A stretch of 64,000 bases of DNA from Polynucleobacter sp. HIN11. Its GTDB lineage: Bacteria > Pseudomonadota > Gammaproteobacteria > Burkholderiales > Burkholderiaceae. Below the pieces are notes generated by a model. That model was given only the letters and a program-made list of their open reading frames with translations. It made no database searches and had not been told where the DNA came from. The position numbers and the translations under genes are program-made. Below, piece after piece: positions 9,726-18,694 of the stretch (positions are counted from its first letter, which is position 1; each line of letters begins with the position of its first letter). The stretch is taken from positions 930,001 to 994,000 of the forward strand of contig NZ_AP028142.1 of assembly GCF_030297675.1 (NCBI RefSeq), written 5' to 3'.

Positions 9726-10595
9726 ATGCCAGCCCAACTGATTGACGGTAATCTTCTCTCGAAAAAACTTCGGGCTGAGATTGCAACCCGCTCTGCCATC
9801 CTGACCGCTAAAGGTGTGCGGCCCGGATTGGCCGTGATTGTGGTGGGAGATGATCCTGCGAGCCAGGTATATGTACGCAATAAAGTGAAAGCCTGTGAGG
9901 ATGTGGGATTTCATTCGGTCTTGGAACGCTACCCTGCGGAGCTTGATGAAGCCCAGCTCCTAGCGCGCATTGCGACTCTTAATGCAGATCCGAGTATTCA
10001 TGGGATCTTGGTGCAATTACCCTTGCCTAAACATATCGCTGCTGATCGCGTCTTGGAGGCGATTGCTTCCGAGAAGGATGTTGATGGATTTCATGTGGCT
10101 AATGCTGGCGCCCTCATGGTCGGCGCCCCACTCTTTAAGCCCTGCACTCCTTATGGCTGCATGAAGATGCTCGAGAGCATTGAGTACCCACTGCGTGGTG
10201 CGCGTGCGGTTGTGATTGGGGCATCCAATATTGTGGGCAAGCCCATGGCAATGCTTTTACTTCAAGCGGGCGCCACGGTCACGATTTGCAATAGCAAGAC
10301 CAAAGATCTCACAGCTCACACTAAAGAGGCGGATATCCTCGTGGTTGCAACTGGCAAACCCAAGATGATTACTGGCAATATGATCAAGCCAGGGTCGGTT
10401 GTCATTGACGTGGGTATTAATCGCCTACCAGATGGCAAGCTCTGTGGCGATGTGGATTTTGATACGGCCAAGTATGTGGCAGGTTGGATTACCCCCGTAC
10501 CAGGCGGCGTTGGTCCCATGACCATCACCATGCTCCTCATGAATACCTTAGAGGCGGTTGAGCGTAGTACCAAGCCAGTGAGTAAGCTTAGCTAG
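9726..10595 (+). CDS. folD: Methylenetetrahydrofolate dehydrogenase/cyclohydrolase
   Basis: Bifunctional cytosolic enzyme of one-carbon metabolism that interconverts 5,10-methylene-, methenyl- and 10-formyl-tetrahydrofolate with NADP. The catalytic YxxxK is at Tyr49/Lys53. QLPLP, the Rossmann segment GASNIVGKPMA and the C-terminal PVPGGVGPMT signature are all present. The length of 289 is normal. It lies 17 bases after the response regulator and 50 bases before the peptidase gene. Confidence 0.97.
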   Translation: MPAQLIDGNLLSKKLRAEIATRSAILTAKGVRPGLAVIVVGDDPASQVYVRNKVKACEDVGFHSVLERYPAELDEAQLLARIATLNADPSIHGILVQLPLPKHIAADRVLEAIASEKDVDGFHVANAGALMVGAPLFKPCTPYGCMKMLESIEYPLRGARAVVIGASNIVGKPMAMLLLQAGATVTICNSKTKDLTAHTKEADILVVATGKPKMITGNMIKPGSVVIDVGINRLPDGKLCGDVDFDTAKYVAGWITPVPGGVGPMTITMLLMNTLEAVERSTKPVSKLS

Positions 10596-10645
10596 TTGTT
10601 GTTGAGGGGAATACCGGTTTTTCTGCATTCGGGTAAGCTATCCCT

Positions 10646-12772
10646 ATGAATGCTCCAATCAATCCCTCCTCCCTCGATTCCCGAAATCCCCTTTTATCCT
10701 TTGGTCGCGGCATTGCGCAGTACGATGCCGTGCGTCCTGAGCAAATTGCTCCAGCCATTGAGCACTTGCTAGGTATTTGCGAGAGTGCGGTTACTCTGGC
10801 GGTCGATCCAAAAACACCGGCAACGTGGCTTGATTTAGTCGAACCACTTGAGGATGCCACCGAGCAATTGGGTCGTTCATGGGGGGTGGTATCGCACCTC
10901 AATGCAGTCGCTGATACTCCAGAACTTCGTGCAGCTTATGGTGCGATGTTACCCAAAGTTACCGCCTTCTTTGCCAGTCTTGGGCAAAACTTAGCCCTCT
11001 ACCAGCGCTATAAAGAGTTAAGGAATAGCTCTTCATTTGAAGCTCTAAGTGTTGATCAAAAGAAAGTGATTGAGAACTCCTTGCGTGACTTTCGTTTGGG
11101 AGGTGCGGAGCTACCCGATACTGATAAGCCCCGCTTTGCCCAGATCCAGGATGAGCAGGCGGTTTTGGCTAAAGCTTTTTCAGATCACGTGCTCGATGCC
11201 ACCGACGTCTTTGTGCATGTGGTGACCTCGATTGACGATCTGGCTGGATTGCCTGAGGATGTGATTGCGGCAGCGGCTGATACTGCCAAACAAAAGGGCT
11301 TGGAAGGTTGGGCATTTACTCTGCACTTTCCATCCTATTATCCTGTGCAACAGTATGCTGAGAATCGCTCACTGCGGCGTCTCATGTATGAGGCATACGT
11401 CACACGCGCCTCCGAGCTAGCTGCGCAATATGGTCGTGGTCAACTGGAATGGGATAACACCCAAAACATGATTGATCAATTACGTCTGCGGGATGAAGAA
11501 GCAAGAATGCTTGGGTTTGCAAACTATGCGGCACTCAGCTTAGCTCCCAAGATGGCACGAGATGTGGCTGAGGTCGATACTTTTTTAAGTGACTTTGCCC
11601 AACGCGCCAAGCCATTTGCACAAAAGGATTGGTTAGAGCTGCAAGAGTTTGGAATGAAGTCCCTAGGCCTTCAAGAAATTGAGCCATGGGATATGGCATT
11701 TGTATCCGAGAGGCTCAAGCAAGCTCGTTATGCGTTCTCTGAGAATGAACTCAAACAGTACTTCCCTCTTCCAAAGGTTTTAGAGGGATTGTTTAAGGTA
11801 ATCCAGACCCTATTCTCAGTGAGTATCCGCCCTGCATCGCTGCCCACATGGCATCCTAGCGTTCAATCGTTTGAGATCCTAAATGGTCAGCAGCAACCCA
11901 TTGCTTACTTTTACCTAGATCCCTATGCGCGTCCAGGCAAACGCGGTGGTGCATGGATGGATGATGCGCGTGGCCGTCGTGTTTTTAGTAATGGCGAGGT
12001 GCAGGCACCAGTTGCGTATCTGGTTTGTAATTTTGCTGCACCCGTTGAGGTTGATGGTCAATTGCGCCAACCAACAATTACTCACGATGATGTCATTACC
12101 CTCTTTCATGAGAGCGGTCATGGTCTTCACCACCTTCTCACGCAAGTGGGCGCATTGGGTGTCTCTGGTATTAATGGAGTTGAATGGGATGCAGTTGAGT
12201 TACCCAGCCAGTTTATGGAGAACTTCTGCTGGGAGTGGGAAGTGTTACAAGGCATGACCGCTCATATTGATACGGGCGAGCCTTTACCCCGATCCTTATT
12301 TGACAAAATGCTGGCTGCCAAGAACTTCCAAAATGGCTTAACCACCATGCGTCAGCTAGTGTTTTCCTTAACTGATTGGCGTTTGCATTCGCGCTTTGAT
12401 GCAAATACCGCACAAGGTCAGGCGGTCTTAGACCTGGCCCGATCGATCAATAACGAATACCACGTGATCCCACAAGCATCGATCTCACGCTGGCCCAATA
12501 CCTTTAGTCATATCTTTGCGGGCGGTTATGCCGCAGGCTATTACAGCTATAAATGGGCTGAGGTTTTATCGGCAGATGTGTATGCTGCATTTGAGGAAGC
12601 GGCCAAGATTAAGGGCACGGTCTTGGATCCAGAGACGGGTGTTCGGTATCGCCAAGAGATTTTGGAGGTAGGCGGTAGTCGCCCGGCTGCTGAGTCATTT
12701 GCGGCGTTTCGGGGGCGCCCGCCGCAAATTGATGCGCTATTGCGTCACGGTGGCTTAGTGACTGCACATTAA
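10646..12772 (+). CDS. prlC: Oligopeptidase A, M3 family zinc metallopeptidase
   Basis: Cytosolic peptidase degrading short peptides, including cleaved signal peptides. The HEXXH zinc motif is HESGH at residues 488-492, with the third ligand Glu expected in the downstream stretch containing PSQFMENFCWEWE. A length of 708 is close to that of E. coli OpdA/PrlC. The gene has no clear Shine-Dalgarno. It ends two bases before the convergent xth stop, so no terminator fits between them. Confidence 0.94.
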   Translation: MNAPINPSSLDSRNPLLSFGRGIAQYDAVRPEQIAPAIEHLLGICESAVTLAVDPKTPATWLDLVEPLEDATEQLGRSWGVVSHLNAVADTPELRAAYGAMLPKVTAFFASLGQNLALYQRYKELRNSSSFEALSVDQKKVIENSLRDFRLGGAELPDTDKPRFAQIQDEQAVLAKAFSDHVLDATDVFVHVVTSIDDLAGLPEDVIAAAADTAKQKGLEGWAFTLHFPSYYPVQQYAENRSLRRLMYEAYVTRASELAAQYGRGQLEWDNTQNMIDQLRLRDEEARMLGFANYAALSLAPKMARDVAEVDTFLSDFAQRAKPFAQKDWLELQEFGMKSLGLQEIEPWDMAFVSERLKQARYAFSENELKQYFPLPKVLEGLFKVIQTLFSVSIRPASLPTWHPSVQSFEILNGQQQPIAYFYLDPYARPGKRGGAWMDDARGRRVFSNGEVQAPVAYLVCNFAAPVEVDGQLRQPTITHDDVITLFHESGHGLHHLLTQVGALGVSGINGVEWDAVELPSQFMENFCWEWEVLQGMTAHIDTGEPLPRSLFDKMLAAKNFQNGLTTMRQLVFSLTDWRLHSRFDANTAQGQAVLDLARSINNEYHVIPQASISRWPNTFSHIFAGGYAAGYYSYKWAEVLSADVYAAFEEAAKIKGTVLDPETGVRYRQEILEVGGSRPAAESFAAFRGRPPQIDALLRHGGLVTAH

Positions 12773-12773
12773 C

Positions 12774-13625
12774 TTATTTAGCAATCTCCACAATCACCGG
12801 AGCGTGATCCGAAGGCTGCTCCCAGCTCCTGGGGGTTTTATCAATCGTACTGGCCATGCATTTTTCTTGAAGAGCGTTGCTAAGTAGTATGTGATCAATA
12901 CGCAATCCCGCGTTACGACGAAATGCCATCATGCGATAGTCCCACCAGCTATAGGATTTTGGGGCTTGCTCAAAGAGTCTGAAAGAGTCGTGCAATCCCA
13001 ATTGAATGAGTCTCTGAAATTGCTCCCGCTCTTGCGGAGAAACTAGGTTTTGCCCTTCCCAAGCTTTGGGGTCATGCACATCCTGGTCCTCCGGCGCAAT
13101 GTTGAAGTCGCCCAGCAGAGCTAAGCTGGGATAGGTTGCTAGTTCATCACGCAGCCAGATTTGCAAGGCTTGTAACCAAGCCAATTTGTACTGAAATTTA
13201 TCGCTCGCCGGGTCTTGCCCATTGGGCATATAGGCACTGATGATGCGGATGGGTTGTGCTTCTTTAAATGAAATCGTGGCGGCAACAATCCTTTGCTGCT
13301 CATCAGCGAAGTTTGGGATGTTCTTGGTGACCTTTAGAAAGGTAGTTTGGGGATCGGAACTGATTGCACTGAGCGCGGCCTTGCGCACCACAATCGCGAC
13401 ACCGTTATAGGTTTTTTGGCCATTGGTGAGACTCAAGTAGCCGGCCTGCTCTAACTCTTGATGAGGATACTTATCATCAGTGAGTTTGAGTTCTTGGAGG
13501 CACAGGGCATCGATTGGACGTTGCGCTTTTTCCTGGCCCTCTAACCACTGAATCACATGCGGCAAACGAACCTTGATGGAATTCACGTTCCAAGCGGCTA
13601 AACGAATACTTGAATGGGTAGACAT
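12774..13625 (-). CDS. xth: Exodeoxyribonuclease III
   Basis: Endonuclease/exonuclease/phosphatase-fold DNA repair enzyme (AP endonuclease and 3' exonuclease). Motifs seen are AAWNVNSIK at the N-terminus, LCLQELKL with the metal-binding Glu, LGDFNIAPEDQDVHDP, and SDHAPVI with the catalytic Asp-His near the C-terminus. The length of 283 is slightly above E. coli Xth. An in-frame GTG lies one codon upstream of the chosen ATG; neither has a clear Shine-Dalgarno. It is convergent with prlC and follows ntrC on the same strand. Confidence 0.93.
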   Translation of the reverse strand: MSTHSSIRLAAWNVNSIKVRLPHVIQWLEGQEKAQRPIDALCLQELKLTDDKYPHQELEQAGYLSLTNGQKTYNGVAIVVRKAALSAISSDPQTTFLKVTKNIPNFADEQQRIVAATISFKEAQPIRIISAYMPNGQDPASDKFQYKLAWLQALQIWLRDELATYPSLALLGDFNIAPEDQDVHDPKAWEGQNLVSPQEREQFQRLIQLGLHDSFRLFEQAPKSYSWWDYRMMAFRRNAGLRIDHILLSNALQEKCMASTIDKTPRSWEQPSDHAPVIVEIAK

Positions 13626-13655
13626 CACTGGATTGTAAAGGCCAGTGATGTTGAC

Positions 13656-15119
13656 TTAGGCTTCGATCTGCAACTCTTGCAGTTTGCGTGTGATTGTATT
13701 GCGTCCAATTCCTAAGCGGGTTGCTGCCTCTACCTTACGGCCGCGCGTGACCTCAAGCGCCGCACTTAAGACCGAGCGCTCAAACTTAGCTAAGAGAGAA
13801 TCAAATACCTCGTCTTGGTTCTCTTGCAGCATCTTGACCGCCAAGCGATGTAAGTTACTCTCCCAATCCCCGCCCCGTTGACTAATGCTGGCTTCTAAAC
13901 TTTGTATAGAGGCGGCTACCGATGAACTTGCGCTTGTAGCAGGAGGATTGGCCGATTGCAGTAAATCCTCGGGGAGATCATGAACCCCAACAATGGTGGA
14001 GGGTGACATCACGGTCATCCAGTGGCAAAGGTTCTCGAGTTGACGCACGTTTCCGGGAAAGGACATTTGGCTAATCGCCTTAATGGCCTCATCCGATAGG
14101 CGCTTTGCCTCAACCCCTAAAGACTTCGCACTGGAGATCATGAAGTGCCGTGCAAGTGCAGGAATGTCTTCCGAGCGCTCACGTAAAGCGGGCAAACGGA
14201 TCCGAATCACATTTAAGCGATGCAATAGATCTTCCCGGAATAATCCTTGCGCCACTCTTGCCTCTAGGTTCTGATGGGTCGCAGCAATAATGCGCACGTT
14301 CGCCCGAATCGGATCATGCCCACCCACGCGGTAGTAATGACCATCGGATAACACCCTTAAGAGCCGAGTTTGCAAATCAAATGGCATATCACCGATCTCA
14401 TCTAAGAAGAGTGTGCCGCCCTCAGCCTGCTCAAAACGTCCACGCCGCAGTGCTTGCGCACCGGTAAATGCGCCACGCTCATGGCCAAATAACTCGGACT
14501 CAAGTAGGTCTTTGGGAATAGCTGCGGTGTTCAAGGCGATAAATGGTCCCTTGGCCCGTGGGCTGTGTTTATGTAGTGCATGCGCCACCAACTCTTTACC
14601 CGTTCCAGACTCACCTGTAATCAGCACCGTGACTTGCGATTGGGATAAACGTCCGATGGCTCGAAAGACCTCTTGCATAGCTGGCGCTTGACCAATGATC
14701 TCTGGGGCCTCTTGAAGCCATGCATTGGATTCTTTATTGGGTCCTGGTGAGCGTTTGCCTTCACTAACCGCACGATGAATCAACTCCACGGCCTTATCGA
14801 TATCAAATGGTTTGGTGAGATACTCAAACGCCCCACTCTGAAACGATGAAACCGCTGACTCGAGGTCTGAATAGGCAGTCATAATGATGACTGGCAAATG
14901 CGGGTGGCTCGCCTTCACATGCTGTAACAAATCAATGCCATTGCCACGAGGCATACGGATATCGGAGATTAATACCTCTGGGGATTCTTTTTCAAGGGCA
15001 TTGAGCACGTCATTGGGATTGCTGAAGCTACGATGCGGTATCTTCTCGCGACTTAGTGCCTTCTCGAGAACCCAGCGAATGGATTGATCGTCATCCACGA
15101 TCCAGATTGGTTTGCTCAT
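13656..15119 (-). CDS. ntrC: Nitrogen regulator NtrC, sigma54 activator
   Basis: Response regulator activating nitrogen-limitation genes through sigma54. The receiver domain has acidic DDD at 9-11 and phospho-Asp53. The AAA+ domain has Walker A GESGTGKE (169-176), the sigma54-contact loop GAFTGA (216-221) and Walker B FLDE (238-241). The C-terminal Fis-type helix-turn-helix contains AATRLGIGRNTITRKL. The length of 487 is typical. It overlaps the ntrB stop by four bases (ATGA) and belongs to the glnA-ntrB-ntrC cluster. Confidence 0.96.
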   Translation of the reverse strand: MSKPIWIVDDDQSIRWVLEKALSREKIPHRSFSNPNDVLNALEKESPEVLISDIRMPRGNGIDLLQHVKASHPHLPVIIMTAYSDLESAVSSFQSGAFEYLTKPFDIDKAVELIHRAVSEGKRSPGPNKESNAWLQEAPEIIGQAPAMQEVFRAIGRLSQSQVTVLITGESGTGKELVAHALHKHSPRAKGPFIALNTAAIPKDLLESELFGHERGAFTGAQALRRGRFEQAEGGTLFLDEIGDMPFDLQTRLLRVLSDGHYYRVGGHDPIRANVRIIAATHQNLEARVAQGLFREDLLHRLNVIRIRLPALRERSEDIPALARHFMISSAKSLGVEAKRLSDEAIKAISQMSFPGNVRQLENLCHWMTVMSPSTIVGVHDLPEDLLQSANPPATSASSSVAASIQSLEASISQRGGDWESNLHRLAVKMLQENQDEVFDSLLAKFERSVLSAALEVTRGRKVEAATRLGIGRNTITRKLQELQIEA

Positions 15120-16252
15120 GCCGCTATCTCCTGCTTCCGATAAGGAATCTGTATATGAAAATCTGTATAGCCTGGACGGCTCTCGCAGGCAATAAAGCCC
15201 TGATGCTGCTGCACAAAGGTTTGCGCAAGGGTTAAACCAAGACCACTCCCGCCCTCGCGTCCCGAGACTAAGGGAAAAAAGATCCGCTCCCGAATCTCAT
15301 CGGGGATACCAGGACCGTTATCAATCACATGCAGATCCAAGGCTAATTTATGACGTTGCTTCGCAATCGTTACCGAGCGTGCGACGCGGGTTCGTAATTC
15401 AATCTGGGCGGTCCCACGGCGAATTTCATCAGCCAAGGCTTGCGCAGCGTTGTGCACAATATTGAGGACCGCTTGAATCAGCTGCTCCTGATCGCCTAAT
15501 ATATCGGGCAAGCTGGTGTCGTAGTTCCGAATAATCTTCAAGCCTTGGGGGAACTCAGCTAATACCAGGCTACGAATGCGCTCCAAAACCTCATGAATAT
15601 TAAGCGGCTCCATCGCATGGGCTTTGCGATGCGGCGCTAGTAAACGATCCACGAGGGTTTGCAGGCGATCTGACTCTTTAATAATGACCTGGGTGTACTC
15701 GCGTAGACCCTTCTCGGGTAACTCAAACTCCAGTAATTGAGCAGCTCCTCGAATACCACCGAGGGGATTTTTGATCTCGTGCGCAAGATTACGCATGAGT
15801 TGTTTATTGGCTTCAACTTGATGCGAGACGCGCTCGTCACGCTCACTACGTAATTGTTGATCGATCGGGAACCACTCCATCATCATGAGCGTTGGATCTT
15901 CTAACATTGCAATCACCACATGCACTGCAAGTGGCTCACGATAGATTTTTCCAGGAACCGAGTACAACACTAACTCTTGGCGCTGAGCCGCAGCGCGGCC
16001 TGCAAAGACCTCATCAATCATGTGATTTAAGGATTGGTTATCGCCAAAGAGGTCATACAGGGTTAAGCCTTGTAAGCTCTTGCGGGATAAATCCAAGGAT
16101 GCTTCGGCAGCAGCGTTGGCATAGGCTAAATCTTTTGTGGCGCCCACAAACACCAATACCGAGTTTGGCATTTGGTCGAGCATGCTGGAAACAAAAGGGG
16201 CAGCGACTGGCGAACCAGTAACCGCCCCTTTACTTAATGGATTACGCAACAT
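15116..16252 (-). CDS. ntrB: Nitrogen regulation sensor kinase NtrB
   Basis: Soluble histidine kinase/phosphatase that phosphorylates NtrC under PII control. An N-terminal PAS domain (about 25-130) precedes the HisKA box with His158 (NLAHEIKNPLGG) and the ATPase with DNGPGIP and GSGLGL. No membrane segments are seen, as expected. A TTG five codons upstream (16267), nine bases after glnA, is the alternative start; neither start has a good Shine-Dalgarno, so the exact N-terminus is open. It is coupled to ntrC by an ATGA overlap. Confidence 0.93.
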   Translation of the reverse strand: MLRNPLSKGAVTGSPVAAPFVSSMLDQMPNSVLVFVGATKDLAYANAAAEASLDLSRKSLQGLTLYDLFGDNQSLNHMIDEVFAGRAAAQRQELVLYSVPGKIYREPLAVHVVIAMLEDPTLMMMEWFPIDQQLRSERDERVSHQVEANKQLMRNLAHEIKNPLGGIRGAAQLLEFELPEKGLREYTQVIIKESDRLQTLVDRLLAPHRKAHAMEPLNIHEVLERIRSLVLAEFPQGLKIIRNYDTSLPDILGDQEQLIQAVLNIVHNAAQALADEIRRGTAQIELRTRVARSVTIAKQRHKLALDLHVIDNGPGIPDEIRERIFFPLVSGREGGSGLGLTLAQTFVQQHQGFIACESRPGYTDFHIQIPYRKQEIAA

Positions 16253-16275
16253 AGCGCGCGCAACCAATCAAATAA

Positions 16276-17691
16276 TTACAGCGAGTAATACATATCAAAC
16301 TCGATCGGATGCGTGGTCATTCTGAAGCGGGTGACCTCTTCCATCTTCAGATCAATGTAAGCATCGAGCATCGAATTTGTGAACACGCCACCACGAGTCA
16401 AGAACTCGCGATCCTTATCCAAGCACTCCAGAGCTTGATCCAAGCTATGGCACACGGTTGGGATCTTGGCATCTTCTTCAGGTGGCAAATCATAGAGGTT
16501 CTTATCAGCTGCTTCACCTGGATGAATCTTGTTCTGTACACCGTCCAGGCCTGCCATCAACAAGGCAGAGAATGCCAAGTATGGATTTGCTAATGGATCA
16601 GGGAAACGGGTCTCAATCCGGCGACCTTTTGGATTAGCAACGTATGGAATACGAATCGATGCCGAGCGGTTACGTGCTGAGTATGCCAACTTCACAGGGG
16701 CCTCAAAGCCTGGAACTAAACGCTTATAGGAGTTTGTACCTGGGTTGGTAATCGCATTGAGTGCACGAGCGTGCTTGATGATGCCGCCAATGTAATAAAG
16801 CGCGAACTCAGACAATCCCGAGTAGCCATTACCTGCAAAAAGGTTCTCACCGTTTTTCCAGACCGACTGATGCACGTGCATGCCTGAGCCGTTATCACCA
16901 ACCACTGGCTTTGGCATAAAGGTTGCGGTCTTGCCATAGGCGTGCGCTACGTTCTGGACGACATACTTTTGCCAAATGGTCCAATCGGCGCGTTGTACGA
17001 GCGTGCTGAACTTGGTACCCAATTCATTTTGGCCTTGACCCGCAACTTCATGGTGATGCACTTCCACGGGAATGCCCAAGGACTCAAGAATCAAGCACAT
17101 CTCGGAGCGCATGTCTTGGAAAGTATCAACAGGTGCAACGGGGAAATAACCACCCTTCTTACCAGGACGATGACCCGTGTTACCACCTTCAACATCAGCA
17201 CCCGATGACCATGGTGCCTCTTCAGAATTGATCTTTACGAAGCAACCTTGCATGTCGACATTCCATTGCACGCCATCAAATACAAAGAACTCTGGCTCTG
17301 GACCAAAGTAAGCCGTATCTCCTAAACCGGAGCTCTTCAAATACGCTTCAGCGCGCTTAGCAATCGAACGTGGGTCGCGATCATAGCCCTTACCATCGGA
17401 CGGCTCGATCACATCACAGGTGAGAACCAAGGTTGGCTCTTCGTAGAAGGGATCGACATACGCTGCGGTTGGGTCTGGCATGAGCAACATGTCCGACGCC
17501 TCAATACCCTTCCATCCAGCAATCGATGAACCATCGAACGCATGACCACTCTCAAATTTATCTTCATTGAATGCGGAGATAGGAACCGATACATGCTGCT
17601 CTTTTCCCTTGGTATCCACAAAGCGGAAGTCCACAAAAGTACATTCCTTTTCTTTGACTAATTTCATTACGTCTGCGACAGTTTTGGTCAT
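16276..17691 (-). CDS. glnA: Glutamine synthetase type I
   Basis: Assimilates ammonia into glutamine; dodecameric GSI. The 471 residues, the C-terminal adenylylation site Tyr400 (NLYDLPPEED), the metal/ATP motifs (GPEPEFFVFD, NGSGMHVHQS) and the glutamate loop NPGTNSYKRLVPG are all present. The Shine-Dalgarno is GAGGAG. Tyr400 implies covalent control by GlnE. The 187 bases upstream carry NtrC-like dyads, consistent with NtrC-dependent transcription. Confidence 0.98.
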   Translation of the reverse strand: MTKTVADVMKLVKEKECTFVDFRFVDTKGKEQHVSVPISAFNEDKFESGHAFDGSSIAGWKGIEASDMLLMPDPTAAYVDPFYEEPTLVLTCDVIEPSDGKGYDRDPRSIAKRAEAYLKSSGLGDTAYFGPEPEFFVFDGVQWNVDMQGCFVKINSEEAPWSSGADVEGGNTGHRPGKKGGYFPVAPVDTFQDMRSEMCLILESLGIPVEVHHHEVAGQGQNELGTKFSTLVQRADWTIWQKYVVQNVAHAYGKTATFMPKPVVGDNGSGMHVHQSVWKNGENLFAGNGYSGLSEFALYYIGGIIKHARALNAITNPGTNSYKRLVPGFEAPVKLAYSARNRSASIRIPYVANPKGRRIETRFPDPLANPYLAFSALLMAGLDGVQNKIHPGEAADKNLYDLPPEEDAKIPTVCHSLDQALECLDKDREFLTRGGVFTNSMLDAYIDLKMEEVTRFRMTTHPIEFDMYYSL

Positions 17692-17734
17692 GCAACTCTC
17701 CTCAATGAATAGATAATGCGTTTTTCAACAACAT

Positions 17735-17751
17735 GGTTTTAACCATGCCAA
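17735..17751 (-). promoter_or_regulatory. Candidate degenerate sigma54 promoter of glnA
   Basis: Minus strand TTGGCATGGTTAAAACC: the -24 part TTGGCATG fits YTGGCACG with one change, but the -12 part has AC in place of GC. It would start transcription near 17728, about 37 bases before the ATG, with the NtrC-like dyads at about -90 and -130. It overlaps the dyad CATGGTT-tt-AACCATG. The -12 mismatch makes this tentative. Confidence 0.35.
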
Positions 17752-17781
17752 TTCTGATTTAATACATAGGATGAACTGTAC

Positions 17782-17799
17782 TCGTGCAGGATTGCACGA
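17782..17799. promoter_or_regulatory. TGCAC-containing inverted repeat upstream of glnA
   Basis: Perfect 7-bp dyad TCGTGCA-ggat-TGCACGA. The half-site resembles NtrC half-sites, but the arms face the other way compared with the two dyads further upstream, so it may bind a different regulator. Confidence 0.4.
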
Positions 17800-17810
17800 T
17801 TTTGACATTT

Positions 17811-17827
17811 TGCACTACTTTGGTGAA
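17811..17827. promoter_or_regulatory. Candidate NtrC binding site (proximal)
   Basis: TGCACTACTTTGGTGAA fits GCAC-N7-GTGC with one mismatch and is close to the known enteric glnA NtrC site type (GCACTATATTGGTGC). Its centre is about 40 bp from the distal site, near four helical turns, so two dimers would sit on the same face. Confidence 0.5.
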
Positions 17828-17849
17828 TAAATTGCGATTTAAGCCAATA

Positions 17850-17868
17850 TTGCACTATTTAAGTGCAA
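17850..17868. promoter_or_regulatory. Candidate NtrC binding site (distal)
   Basis: TTGCACTATTTAAGTGCAA is a perfect 7-bp dyad fitting GCAC-N7-GTGC, the NtrC enhancer pattern. It ends 10 bases from the stop of the upstream gene and lies about 165 bp before the glnA start, a normal enhancer distance. Confidence 0.6.
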
Positions 17869-17878
17869 TAAAGTGGAT

Positions 17879-18694
17879 TTATTGGTGAATAAAAACCTCA
17901 AAACCAAGATCAGAAGTGCCAGATTTGAGCTTTTCAAGGGCCATTGGCACGATATCTGCATCACCCTTCACGCCCAACTCAATGTGGCGTCTAGCAAATA
18001 CGCCGCCCCGAAGCGGATCACCCACCGAAGGCAAACTAAACACTTTAATCCCTTGAAATTCAGACTCAATGGATTCCATGAGTGGGGTTAAGGTCGATTC
18101 GATACCACTAGGAACAATGAAACTTTGCTCTAACCAGTTCGTTTGATGAAAATGATCACGGTAATGTTCATCCAAACACCAGGCCATCATCGGCGCAGCC
18201 ATTACTGGAAATCCTGGAAAGAAATGGTGCTCACGGATCCGAAATCCCGGAATCTGGTTGTACGGATTAGGAATAATCTCGCTGCCCACTGGAAACTCAC
18301 CCATCTTAAAGCGATGCTGGTTCTCAGGGCGATTGAGATCAGCTTTGATGGGATCGCCCTCGGCGCTGGCAATGATACGAGCTGTAATGAGCTCCTTCGC
18401 TTGCGGATGCAAGGCAAGCTCAACGCCTAGAGCGCGAGCAGCAGCCTGACGCGTATGGTCATCCGGAGTCGCTCCAATACCACCAGTACTAAAGACCACA
18501 TCGCCACTTGCAAAGGTTTCTTTAAGGGTTTGGGTAATGTGATTGGGGTCGTCCGCCACATAACGAGCCCATGACAAATGCATACCCCGCTCACTGAGTA
18601 ACTCAATCATCTTGCTCAAATGCTTATCACTGCGACGCCCCGACAGAATCTCATCCCCAATAACGATTAAGCCAAAACGACGCTCCTTAGCCAT
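17879..18694 (-). CDS. CinA N-terminal-like molybdopterin-binding domain protein
   Basis: Member of the MoaB/Mog-fold family (COG1058; competence/damage-inducible protein A N-terminal domain). It starts with IVIGDEILSG and has the STGGIGATPDDHT motif near 85-100. The 271 residues lack the C-terminal nicotinamide-nucleotide amidase domain of full CinA, so amidase activity is not expected. The chemical role of this stand-alone form is uncertain. ATG at 18694 has AGGAG seven bases upstream; the TTG one codon earlier is less likely. It overlaps the end of the EI24 gene by eight bases. Confidence 0.85.
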   Translation of the reverse strand: MAKERRFGLIVIGDEILSGRRSDKHLSKMIELLSERGMHLSWARYVADDPNHITQTLKETFASGDVVFSTGGIGATPDDHTRQAAARALGVELALHPQAKELITARIIASAEGDPIKADLNRPENQHRFKMGEFPVGSEIIPNPYNQIPGFRIREHHFFPGFPVMAAPMMAWCLDEHYRDHFHQTNWLEQSFIVPSGIESTLTPLMESIESEFQGIKVFSLPSVGDPLRGGVFARRHIELGVKGDADIVPMALEKLKSGTSDLGFEVFIHQ

